Shown piece after piece: positions 12,793 to 24,500 of a stretch of 64,000 bases of DNA; the stretch's first letter is position 1; each line of letters begins with the position of its first letter. The notes below the pieces were generated by a model, which did no database searches, was not told where the DNA came from, and saw only the letters and a program-made list of their open reading frames with translations. The stretch is from the NCBI GenBank assembly GCA_029582165.1, contig CM055877.1:4733297-4797296 (forward strand), given 5' to 3'. Both the position numbers and the translations under genes were made by a program. This DNA comes from Portulaca oleracea. Lineage: Eukaryota > Streptophyta > Magnoliopsida > Caryophyllales > Portulacaceae.

Positions 12793-13217
12793 ATCTAAAT
12801 ATTTATCATCCATATAATAGTATGATATATTAATTGTATTATGTAACTAATATTGGTCCATATTCTTTATTTTTCATTGGTTTGTTATGAAATTTATCCC
12901 ATTTTTTCCATGTTATATTATTCCACCTTTTTAATCTTAAAAAATATTTTTAATTCAATAATTACTACTTTCCTCTATTCAGTTGAAATTAGGTTGAATT
13001 CTCATTGATAAAATAATTATCACAAAGATAATGTCACCCCTTAGAATATTTTTAAAAATACTAAGTTTTTAAAATAATTACAGCAAAATATAAAAATTTT
13101 AAGTCATATTTTACATTTTCTACCCATATATTTTTATCTTTTCTATTAAGCAGTAAAATTCTTTATTCTAATAGCATTAAACGTAAGTGTTAGTTGTCAT
13201 ACAATTTTGGCGGCAAG

Positions 13218-13220
13218 TGT

Positions 13221-13267
<47 letters not shown>

Positions 13268-13268
13268 T
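13218..13268. repeat. (TTTA)n microsatellite
   Basis: About twelve uninterrupted TTTA units. It lies in gene-free AT-rich DNA (12793-13507). Confidence 0.95.
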
Positions 13269-13507
13269 GTCCAACCGTTTGGACAACGTGTAAAAAATGG
13301 TACACGGTTTAGGTGGAGAAGGGCAAAGGTATCATGTACCCTTCCAACCAATAATAATTTTAAAATGTATAAAAAAAATGGATGTTAAGATAGGATGAAG
13401 TATGTGATTACATCTTGTGAAATTGGATTATAATTATAATTAAGTATCACAATCAGGTGCATTATCAGTTGGCTAATCACATTGATATGAAGATAGTATT
13501 TTTTTTT

Positions 13508-13893
13508 AGGAAAATTGGAAAAAAATAATTCAAACTTTGGGGATATTGGAAAAAAATAATCTGAACTTACAACTTTGTTAGGGATGAGCTAAATTTTAAA
13601 TCCTATTATTTTTAGCATTCACCACATAGTTAAACTCATCTGAAAAGTGACATAATTGTGACGATATTATATGGGAAGTATACTTTTAAGTTGCTTTTGA
13701 GCTGTCCAAAGCTCTACATATAATATCGCCATCACCATGTCACTTTTCGGAGGAGTTTAACTAGATGATGGATGTTATAAATAATAGGGTATAAAGTTTA
13801 GATCATCTCTAACAAAACCGTAAGTTCGGATTATTTTTTTTCCAATACCCCAAAGTTTGAATTATTTTTTTCCAATTTCCCTTTTTTTAAGCG
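13508..13893. mobile_element. Foldback element with iterated TTGGA..AATAAT arms (copy A)
   Basis: The full 385 bp folds back on itself. The left arm holds two rounds of a TTGGAAAAAAATAAT word with AACTTTGGGG between them; the right arm (about 13790-13893) is the complement. The middle also pairs (AAAAGTGACAT and ATGTCACTTTT). It has no coding capacity. Related to 31500-32071 and 37318-37735. Confidence 0.6.
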
Positions 13894-14127
13894 GACTATG
13901 GTTTTTGTTTCCCTCTATTTTAAAACTGTAGTAGTCCAATTCTTTACGGAAAAAATTGTAAAAAATTATTTATGTCTCTTAAAAATATAATTCTTAACTT
14001 CACAATGGACTATACTATCTATATTTTATTAGGGATTAAGGGAGCATGTACAATTTCGGTGTGCTATCATTGCTTAAGTTTAAGTATATACGTTGTATAG
14101 AGTAAATGAATACCATTGTAAATACTG

Positions 14128-14351
14128 CTCCCTCTGTTTGTTTTTATCGGTCGGTTAGAAATTGTGTCAAAAACTTTGATCGTTAATATTTTAATTTGTA
14201 TAATGATTCATCATACGAAAATGATCATAATAAAAAATACTATTAAAAAAGTATAATATTATATTTTTTTGAAGAACATTTACATTAGAAATTATTGATT
14301 AAAGATTGACACAGAAACTCATAAATAACATATAAAAAAGAATGGAGGGAG
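14128..14351. mobile_element. Stowaway-like MITE
   Basis: Ends CTCCCTCTGTTTG and, at the right, AATGGAGGGAG followed by TA. The interior word ATAATGATTCATCATAC is shared with the partial copy at 29774-29981. Confidence 0.65.
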
Positions 14352-14561
14352 TAGTATATAGTGTGCGTTACTACAAATGAAGAGATTGGGATAAAAGTTA
14401 CATTAATGAAGAGATTGGGATGAAGTTTCTGGTCATTTGACCAGTTCAACCTTTAAATAATTAGTAGTGCAAGTAAAAGTTGTTAAGAATATTAGTTTAC
14501 AACCACCAGATTGCATGCATGGTGGGTCAAGAAATTCCGACATTGAAACTTTCTAAATCTC

Positions 14562-15255
14562 CCGGGTGGTAATGGGCTGGGTCCGAGTAGGGCATAGATG
14601 GACCCAGACTCGGATCCGCCTAGTTCTTTTGTGCCTAAACCTGACCTGGGGTTCGATGTGTCTGTAAAACTCAGACCCAGTGAGTCTACAGGTCTGTGGA
14701 TTCTTAATAGGTTTAATTCTCTTATATTTTTTTACTGGACTTATCAATTTTCGGGTTAATTTTATACTTCCACACTTGTATAATAACAGTTATTTTGTTT
14801 AAATACACCTGTTTTTAACCCAACAATTATTATGTTTAAATACACCTGTTTTTAACCCAATAAATCATCTCATTCAAATTACGAGGTTACGAGCGAAATC
14901 CAACATAAAAACATTACAAAAGTCATCAAAATATCGACATAAAAATTATAAAAGTCTCTAAAAATACAATATACAACTTAAAATGCAAAAAAAAATAAAA
15001 ATCAAAGCTCATGATTATTCAATCACAACTCACAATAGCTGTTTTCCTCAACTTTTTTTTGAATTATGTATATATTTTTAATTTAATGGATTCGCGGGTC
15101 CATGCCTAGACTTGAACCCGACCGAATCCGCCAATTTTTTTGGAATCCAGACTCAACCCAGGCAAATTGAATCCAAAAATTTCAGAGCCATATCTGTTTT
15201 AATGGGTCGGATCCGACCGGGCCTAGATCGGATCTAAAAACCCACTGTCATCCCA
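14562..15255. mobile_element. hAT-like non-autonomous element rich in GGGTCCGA words
   Basis: The left end CGGGTGGTAATGGGCTGGG and the right end (complement TGGGATGACAGTGGGTT) match in most positions. GGATCCGA/TCGGATC words cluster near both ends, as in many plant hAT elements. No clear 8-bp target duplication is seen; limits are approximate. Confidence 0.4.
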
Positions 15256-15439
15256 AATTGTGCTACAAAACGGTACCAACGTGGCAATTTAAGCAATTTT
15301 TTTTTTTTTTGATGAGGGCAATTTAAGCAATTTTTAATCATACATAAGTTGAAAGAGGCAAAACAAATTATAATTCAAGTTATTCAGGGTAGTACCCGAC
15401 CTCTTTGGACGATCCAAGTGTTAGCGTATGGCAGTGTCA

Positions 15440-16026
15440 TGTTAGGAAAGTGTCTTAAAATCACCAAATCTTTTGATCCCACAATTATTTGTTTCCTAAT
15501 TGTATTAGGGCATTATTTAGATTTCCTTATTATATTGGGTTTTCTAATTGTATTAGATTCTAAATCTAATTAGAGTGGGAGTCAAAGTTAGGTTTATAGA
15601 GAGTTTTTCCTATAAATAGGGTACATGTTTCTCAACCAAAATCACATCGGTAAACACCAGAGCAAGAGAGAAAATATTGAGAGGGAAAAATGTCTCACCA
15701 ATATTTTCTCGAGTGAATCGCGAGAGAGAAAGATTGAGAGTTGTGAGGGAGAGACATTTGTGTTGTAATCTCCTTTGTTGTGGATCACATCACACCATGT
15801 GATAGTTATCTGGTTGTACTCCTCCTTTCTCATAGTGGATTGTTTTCTCGCTATCGCCGTCCGTGGGTTTTTCTCCGAGTTCTTTGGTTTCCCACGTAAA
15901 CCTTGTGGTTGTGTTCTTTTATCGCTCTTATTATTTTGTTCCTGAATTTTGTCGTAATTTCCGTCATCTTAATTCGATTTATTATTCGCTTCCGCTATTA
16001 CCTTGCTATATATATTTTCTCTAACA
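15440..16026 (+). repeat. 5' LTR (587 bp)
   Basis: Starts TGTTAGGAAAGTGTC and ends TCTCTAACA, so TG...CA with the inverted hexamer-like ends TGTTAG/CTAACA. The stretch TATAAATAGGG at about 15611-15621 is a likely TATA box for the element's own transcript. Confidence 0.9.
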
Positions 16027-16028
16027 AG

Positions 16029-16041
16029 TGGTATCAGAGCC
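16029..16041 (+). other. Primer-binding site (initiator tRNA-Met type)
   Basis: TGGTATCAGAGCC lies two bases after the 5' LTR. A second, slightly altered copy of the junction (CTAACAAGTGGTATCAGGGC) follows at about 16059-16079, so the LTR edge and primer site are duplicated. Confidence 0.88.
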
Positions 16042-16088
16042 TCACAAGTGTATCTGAGCCTAACAAGTGGTATCAGGGCAAGGTGGAG

Positions 16089-17414
16089 ATGGCTTCGATC
16101 TCGAAGAGCGAAATTCTAAAATTCGATGGAACAAGGAGTTTCACTATGTGGAGACTGCAGATGAAGGCGATCCTGATTCAACAAGGGTTGTAGGATGTGA
16201 TTGAGTACCCCGACGCGAAAATTGGCGGAACTATGAGCGATGAAGACTTCAAAAAGCTCCAGAAGGAGATTCAGGGCAATTTGAGTCCACGAGAGTGGAA
16301 GAAACAGGAAGATAAGACTCTGGCAAGGATTCAGTTGTATTTGGCAGAGCATATTCAGATAGAGGTGATGTATATCGAGAAACCTCAGGAGCTTTGGACC
16401 AAACTGGAAGAGCTGTATATGTCGAAGAGTCTTGCCAACAAATACAGAATGAAGGAGAAACTCTACACATTGAGAATGCCCTCAGGTACTTCTATGCAAG
16501 CACATATCAGTGAATTTGATTATATTATTACTGAGTTAGAATCAATGGATATTGAGAAACACACTGATGAGGATAAGACTTTTCATTTAATTTTGTCCCT
16601 ACTTGCATCACATAAACAATTTAAGGAGATCATGTTGTATAGGAACCGTGGTGTCCTTAACCTTGGTGAAGTAAAAGCTTGTTTATTGTCTAAGGAGAGA
16701 TTTGATACTGAGGGCGATGACCATACTAGTGAGGGCTTGTTTGTGAGGGGAAAGGGCAATGATGGCAACGGGTTTAGAGGGGAGTCTGAAAACCGTTCAA
16801 AGTCTAAGAATCAACATAAGAAGTGTAAGTATTGTGGTAAGAATGGGCATGTAGAGAGTAATTGTTGGACAAAGATGAAAGACCAAAAGAGGGGTAGTAA
16901 GGATAACCGCACCAAAACTGGTACTGCAAACTGTGTTGAGTCTGATTCAGATGGTGAGGGGTTTATTGTGACGGATGAGGCTTTAGCTACCTCGGCGAGT
17001 AGGATAGCTTGGAATGAGTGGGTTCTTGATACTGGGTGCACCTACCACATGTGTTCCCATAATGACTGGTTCGAGTCCTATGAGAGTGTTAACACCGGGG
17101 TTGTGACCATGGGCAACGAATCGGCCTGCGTGGTTGCAGGAATTGGTAACATTAGGATACGGACCCATGATGGCATTGTTAGAACCCTAAAGGAGGTTCG
17201 TTATATTCCGAACATAACCCGTAATCTGATTTCTTTGGGTACCCTTGAGGCTAACGATTGCAGGTACGAAGCAGAAGATGGTGTCCTGAAAGTGTGCAAA
17301 GGTTCCATGGTTCTGATGAAGGGAACCAGGAAGGGCAGCCTATACACCCTTCATGGGTCTACAGTGACAGGAACTACAGTGGCAGTTCCCAACCTTGATG
17401 AGTTGGTCATGTGA
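16089..17414 (+). pseudogene. Retrotransposon gag-protease ORF with one in-frame stop
   Basis: The frame opens at MASISKSEILKFDGTRSF, a typical Copia gag start, and is interrupted by a TAG at 16191-16193, after codon 34; the same frame then runs open to 17414. In order it encodes a gag (UBN2-type) region, a CCHC zinc knuckle CKYCGKNGHVESNC (about 16825-16866), an aspartic-protease core WVLDTGCTYHMC (about 17017-17055), and a GAG-pre-integrase-like end (RKGSLYTLHG). It stops before any integrase. Codon usage and integrity apart from the one stop suggest fairly recent activity or mobilisation. Confidence 0.85.
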
Positions 17415-17516
17415 GAGCCCTGCGGGGGCTACGCCCTGTGGAGAGGGGTGTTGATGGCGATAGTCAAGATGTTTATCTGGACCGATGATTCGTTGATTTT
17501 AGTCCAAGGTGGAGTT

Positions 17517-18107
17517 TGTTAGGAAAGTGTCCTAAAATCACCAAATCTCTTGATCCCACAATTATTTGTTTCCTAACTATATTAGGGTATTATTTAGGTT
17601 TCCTTATTATATTGGGTTTCCTAATTGTATTAGATTTTAGATCTAATTGGAGTGGGAGTCAAGTTAAGTTTATAGCGAGTTTTTCCTATAAATAGGGTAC
17701 ATGTTTCTCCACCAAAATCACATCGGTAAACACCAGAGCAAGAGAGAAAATATTGAGAGAGAAAAAGGTCTCACCAATATTTTCTCGAGTGAATCCTGAG
17801 AGAGAAAGATTGAGAGTTGTGAGGGAGAGACATTTGTGTTGTAATCTCCTTTGTTGTGGATCACATCACACCCTGTGATAGTGATCTGGTTGTACTCCTC
17901 CTTTCTCACAGTAGATTGTTTTCTGGTTGTCGCCGTCCGTGGATTTTTCTCCGAGTTTTTCAGTTTCCCACGTAGACCTTGTGGTTGTGTTCTTTTATCG
18001 CTCTTATTATTTTGTTCCTGAATTTTGTCGTAATTATTTCCGTCATCTCAATTCGATTTATTATTCGCTTCTGTTGTTACCTTGCCATATATATATTTTA
18101 TCTAACA
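17517..18107 (+). repeat. 3' LTR (591 bp)
   Basis: Nearly the same as the 5' LTR by eye, with scattered single-base differences and small insertions. The purine-rich AAGGTGGAG just before it (about 17506-17514) is the likely polypurine tract. Confidence 0.9.
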
Positions 18108-19480
18108 TGTACCTTTAATTGCATATGTAATTCTGTATCGATAAATCATATCTCTATATAATACAGGACTTTTAAATTAATTACGGTAAAATATAGGACC
18201 AGTTTACCTGGTTTTTTTTAATTTTTTTTTTGTATAAACTGTGACTGTGATAATGTAACAGTCAAGCACCATCTTGTCCTTCATTAATTATATTATATTA
18301 ATAAATGTATAAACTGATTGGCAACCAAAATGGACCACTTAGCTAGGCCTTTCATACATATCTACTCTCATTTTCAATGACATGCATGATTAATATTTAC
18401 TATTTAATGTCCATCTTTCATATAATTAAGCTCAATTAGAAGCTTTCCTTATAAGAAAAAAAAGGCTCAATTAGAAGCTAAAATAAAGGCACATATATGC
18501 TCAAGTCACCTTCTTTTCTCATAGACTTAAAAAAAAAAAACAGATTAGATAAATATCTCTGCCTGCTTGATGTTGATTGAGGTTTAAATATAGTTGAATT
18601 AACAAGTTGAGGTTGACAATCTTGATGTACATCCCATACTTTTTGGTTATATGAATAACATATATTGGCAATATTCAAAGAAAAACAATAGTATAAAGGT
18701 TGAGTTATATTTTCTTTGTTACAGTTTCTTTTGATGTGGTTCTACTTCTATAAAGTTTATGAATTACAGTTGTCATAGCATGAATAACCTTATTTTATGA
18801 GAAGAAATGTTCGTATGAATCGTTAACCATTTTATAATAATCTTATACATATACAAATTATTGTGAAGTTGAATAAGTTTGTGAGTTTAAATAAATTGAA
18901 ATTTCTAACTTATTTAAAATTTTAAAATTTGCTCAAATCTTATTAATATTCATTTTATATCTAATTTACATGGTTTATGAAACTTACCTGTAAAAATAAC
19001 ATAAAATAAGTTTGTAAAATGATGCATGGCAATGAAAAAGTCAAAAATACCGTTTGTGGGAATAAATGCTTTAATTTTGTATATATATGGTGGAGCAGAG
19101 AGAGCGAGAGACGACAATTGATAGCCGAATAAAAAAAATCTTTTTTTTTCATGAAAAAGGAAATTTATTAATGAAAATTGAATGATATTTATAATGAAAA
19201 TAACTTGATAAAAATAAATCTTTGATATTAACATAACTTCTTATTGAAGAAGTCTATAGCTAATGCATTAGTTCGACTCCACACAAAAATAGATTGCTTT
19301 GAAGAAGCGAGTAAACCTTGACATGAGACCATACAATTGTTCTAATCATGCATTGGTTAGCAAATGATTTTGACAACAAATCTAAATAATTAAAACGACA
19401 GAAACATGCATATATATTAATCTATTTAGGATAAAAACAAACATATGGTAGAGTTGGTATGATGATTTATTTAACTCGTC

Positions 19481-19518
<38 letters not shown>

Positions 19519-20259
19519 CCTGCAAATATAATACTCCTGCATGTTAACCAATCGCCAATTTAGTAATGAAAGTTCATTTATTAAATAGAAAACAGAAAAA
19601 AAATGACAAAAAGAAGGTTAAGAGTTAAGACAAGAAAAACAAACAAAAAAAAAAAAATCTTTTCTAAAAATACAATTCCCCAAGAAAACATCATAACTTA
19701 TCCAATCCAATCCAATTTAATTCATCCAAATCTTATTTTATCCAATCTAAAGAACATGGTCAACAAATAAACTAGGAAGATAGATCCTAGTACTTGACCA
19801 CTGTGCTTTGTGGCAATAATCATATGGTACTATAGTACACCGAAACGTTATTTCTTTGAAAATATTAATATTTATTATAAAATTCATCTTAAATTGATCA
19901 AATATTACTATGAAATTCATCAATATATACAAATTTAATTTGTTAATTTTTTTTAAATCCATCAAATAATGATTAATTAATCTTATTCAAATTGCATGTG
20001 AAAAATCTAAATAAGCCCACCATAATGTGGGATATAATTTTCCGGTTTATGAATGTTAACTTAGAACATCCTCAACAAATCTACATTGACAATTGTGAAT
20101 GCATCATTTGAATGTTAACTTAGAACACCTTCAACAAATCAACGTACATTGACCACTGTGAATGCATAATTTGAACATTTTCACGTTGAGAGACAGCATG
20201 CAAACGTACTCACTCACATATATAAATTAAGGTGTTTATCGTTAAATATATATGATGAG
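18108..20259. other. AT-rich intergenic DNA
   Basis: No gene is seen. It contains a (TTA)n microsatellite at about 19482-19515 and, at 19640-19750, a TATCCAATCCAATCC-bearing repeat also found at 25240-25375 and, inverted, at 26550-26700. Two diverged copies of TTGAATGTTAACTTAGAACA..CAACAAATC occur at about 20046-20170. Confidence 0.4.
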
Positions 20260-20748
20260 TAGACCTGTCAATTTCAGACCCGATCACATAATCCAACACG
20301 AATTCGCTCGAAAATTTTGGGTTTTGAAACCCAAAAATCCTGCAAATTAGCAGGCCAAACCCAACCCGCCCATTTGACTTGAAAAAAGTTATACTCTATT
20401 AGAATTTTTGACTTTTTGTTTGAATTCAGGACTTTTAAATTATAAACACAACTCATTCATTTGTTATTTCTCTAGTTTAAGTTGAAGCATTTACAACAAT
20501 CTATCGTTACTAGAAGCTAGTTGTAGTTTATTATGTGTATTGCACAAAAAATAGTATTTAGAGACAATTTTGTAAAAAGACAAAAATGAAAAAAGGTCGC
20601 GGTCATAACCTGTTGGGTTGACCCAAAACCAAAATACACCGTGACCTATACTTACCGGACTCGAGAACACCAACCCATACTTATCCGAACCTTGATATGC
20701 ATCTGACCTTTAACTCAGCTCGCTCGCCTGTCCAAATTGACAGGTCTA
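20260..20748. mobile_element. hAT-like non-autonomous element (489 bp)
   Basis: Ends TAGACCTGTCAATTT and AAATTGACAGGTCTA are inverted repeats. The flanking octamers are ATGATGAG (20252-20259) and ATGATGAA (20749-20756), 7 of 8 alike, the size expected of hAT elements. The interior carries ACCCGACC-type words and no open frame. Confidence 0.78.
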
Positions 20749-21500
20749 ATGATGAAGTTGTGACTACTACTTGTTTCATGAGATTCACTTACGGTTGTGG
20801 AATTGTGGGTATAAGAGTCGGCTAAACAAGGAAGTCTTGTACTTTTTGAATCAGCGGAGATTTATCTATATATGGTTAGTATGTAGTCCACCATGTTGAA
20901 CCGAACTTAGTTGGTCTAAATGGTTTGTTAATCCTTTTGTAAATTGTAACGATAATAACATAAAAAAGGCCTCAAGTAAGCCTATGTTGAGAAAAAGGAA
21001 TACTTCAATCAAACAAACCCGATTTAGGTTGAATTTGCTCATAAACTTTACACTCAACTTTACGTTACATCTTACAACAATAGGATTCCCGCCAAATACT
21101 TGCAATACAATGTGTGGCAATTAATTAATCTACAACTATTCCAATGCAAGATGAGCAACCCTAAATGAATCAATCTAACACCCTTCTCTAGTCTTTACCT
21201 TGTTTTCAAACAAGACATAAGAATAATCACATTCAAGAAAAAAAGGGGTTAAATTAATTCAGAGCAAGATCGATCTACCCCTGAATAATTGAGGAACAAA
21301 TGTTGTTCATTCAGGTGAGATTTTTGAGGTATCGAATTGACCCAAGTTTGTAAGTTTTGGCCAAGTTCGGGTTAATTCCCCCTTGTTTACCTATCCTTCC
21401 AATATTTCTCACCTTGATCCTTCCAACGATTAATTGAACTTTCTGACCCTTACCTTTATCATCCAACCTTTCCATACCCCTGAAAAGAACACATTCAATC
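20749..21500. other. Transporter 3' flank
   Basis: No gene is seen. It holds the probable 3' UTR of the minus-strand transporter, directly after its stop codon. Confidence 0.4.
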
Positions 21501-24500
21501 TCATACCACAACGTTGTCGCTAAAGATCTTGAATTGCTTAGCGTCGAGCACCAACTTCCTAAATGAAGAGAAAGCCCCTAGAAGCCCGGCCCCGGTGAAG
21601 ATGACAATGATGGAGATGTTAATCCAATAGGTAAATGATGTTTTGGGGGGTTTGTGTGTCATGTTGTAGAGAAGCATTGGGAGAATGAAGTCCAAAGGGA
21701 TGAATCCAATGGCTCCTACAACCCCATTGATGTCTCCAAAGAAGGGGAGCATTGCCGCGAAGAGACCACTAAGAACCATGTACGTTGTCCGAAGAAGTAT
21801 CCTAGGTACAAGGTTTCTCTTGGAAAACATCCCTTGGGTTGTATCCGCGGATTTCTTCTCCATGATCTCGAATGCTACTTGAGAGTATACCTATATGAAA
21901 TTATAGTAAGACTTTATCCTCAAGTATAAAGTTATCAATCTTATTTGGAAGTTAATTTTCATATCGATCTTTTCACACTTGCTGCTAAATAAAATCATAT
22001 TAATTTTCTACCAAAATTATGTTGTTACAACATGAATAAACTGATGTTAGAAGTAGATTTGTTACCAACTTACCAAGCCAATGGCGAAAAGTTGGAGGAG
22101 GATGAAACCAAGCGCGAGGGCTATAACCCATGTAGGAGCCAAAGCAGGGCCGGTTTCAGTCAAGAAGTTCTGAAGTATGTTAGACGTAGATTTGTTTCCA
22201 AATGTATAGTAACCAGACACCGCAATTGAGTAGCAAGTGACAAAGATGACCGTGTAACATAAGATAAGACCTTTCAGCATCTTCCCTGTTGCTGGCGGAG
22301 CTAGAGTTGCCTGCAAACAATTTTGCCAACATTTTCAGTAAAAAAAAGGAATTAAGAAAAGAATTGAAAATTGAACAAATGTAAGCCTTAAGGCAGTGAG
22401 AAAGAGTGGAGAATTGAAGGAATTACTTGTATTTCGGGGAGTATACCATTCCCAAAAATTGAGGCTATGACTGAGATGGAACTGAATGCATTGAAAAGCC
22501 TAACAGCATCTTTACGATCCAATGAGTAGTCCTTAGGAGGTGCATTTTTTGAGGTACCTGTATAACTCAACACAACAGGAACAATATTGGTTAGTGTTAT
22601 ATGTTAAGGACTACATTTCTTTGACTTGTTTTTAGAAGAATAAATTGAATTTGTAATGATTTCATAAAGAAATTTTGGACTCTAATATACTGTCCTTCGG
22701 ATTATTTGGAGTATCAGACTTTAATACTGGACTCTAATTTCATAAAGGAATTTAAAAACAATTTCAGAAAAGAATACTGGACTCTAATATACTTACATTT
22801 GGAGTGTTAGACTATAGTATATATCAACCTTCAATATTAGATTACCGACCTTTCGAATCTATTTATTGTTGATGTACTTACTTTTGATGACGATGAATAA
22901 AAGTGGACGTAAATATATTAGTGTTCAATTTTACCCATCATCAGCAAAGATTACTATATATATTAACGATAAACAGGTTCATAAGGTCGGTATATTAGTG
23001 TCTTATATAAATATTGATCCATAACAACACTCTAATACACTAATGATTTGAAAAAATAAGTGGAGGAGGAGTAAGAGTAAAAATTGGGAAATGATGTTTG
23101 AACCTGCATGGATGCATGCACCGACGACGATGAAACAGTAGCCCAAACAGAGAATGAGAGAAGCCAAGTTGATGTGTCTGAGTGAGTGAAAGGTTGGGAT
23201 CTGAGAAAGGATTATCATCACTGCTGTTGCGATTGCTATGAATTCGTATAGGTGCATCGTACCTTGTGGTGTTATTGTCAAATACATTATCTTCCAACAT
23301 CCACCCAAAAAAAAAAAAAAAAACTTGTTAGCATCTCCAAATACTGTACATTTTAAGATAATTTAGGGTATGTTGAGATTCATCTATGAGTAAAAATGTC
23401 TCACGTACATCGGAAATGTAAAGAGAAAGGACATGGTATATAAGTCAAATGAGCTACTCATCTTAACATCAATTGGTTTTTAAAACGGAACCTCACTTAA
23501 TTTGTGTATCATGGGCCTTAGCTAAAGTGGGTTCCCCTCTTGGATCAATCCAACAAGGTATATTCTAGGGGTATTACATTATTACTCAACCGTAATTTAC
23601 CCATTTTCTCCGTGTTCATAACATTCTTTTAGTTGGGTTAAACTTAACTAACCTAATCTAACTTAAATGAAATGAATTTATCCTTATCTAATATAACTTA
23701 ACCCAATTCCCTAAAAAACAACAAAATCAAAAATAACTTTTTAAATAAAAAAGAAATTCAAATAGTATTATTTTAATATCAAATCAATCCACTTGTTCCA
23801 ACATCTATAACTTTTTCATTTATTTTCCCCAAAATATTCCAATTTTATTAATAAAATATTTCCACCCAATAACTAACTAACTTAACTATCTTAACATGAA
23901 TCTAACATAACAAAAGAAGAGAGAATGTGTCAACTTTTGTTTGAATTTATCAATTTTACTTCAGCGACCTTCCCCCGCCACCTTGAAAAGAACACACACT
24001 TGAATTATCATGAATTATTATGTTCCATCAAACGATTTTGATAATTAACCATGTCTGAGACCAATAACAACATTGAAATATTAACGTGTTCTTGGTTCCT
24101 CACTGTTACAGATCAAACAAGAGAGCTCATCCCAAAAGACAAGTCTGATAGGAGAGAGAGCCCATTTGATTTATAAACTCCACACCGATATCCCATTCTA
24201 CCGATGTGGGACAAGTCTCATACCTTACAATGACATAAGACCCGTAACAATCGACCCACCTTAAGGGCCAATGTCCTCGTTGGTCACGGCCACGTTGGGT
24301 CACGGCTGGGCTCTTCCCAGGCCACCCACTCCGTGGGCCACCACTCCGAGTTGGCTCTGATACCACTGTTACAGATCAAACAGGAGAGGCCTTATCCCAA
24401 AAGACTAGTCTGATAGGAGAGAGAGCCCATTTGATGTAGGAAATCAGGAGAGTTTTGATAGAAATGGAGAATACCTCTCGAGAAATCTACACAGAGAATT

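Larger units (their letters stand above)
15440..18107 (+). mobile_element. Copia-type LTR retrotransposon, non-autonomous (gag-protease only)
   Basis: The element has two LTRs in direct orientation, a methionine-tRNA primer site, one gag-protease frame and a short purine-rich tract before the 3' LTR. It is 2.67 kb. Integrase, reverse transcriptase and RNase H are absent, and there is no room for them: only about 100 bp separate the ORF stop (17414) from the 3' LTR (17517). The flanking pentamers TGTCA (15435-15439) and TGTAC (18108-18112) are an imperfect match, so the target duplication is uncertain. Movement would need enzymes from another element. Confidence 0.88.
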
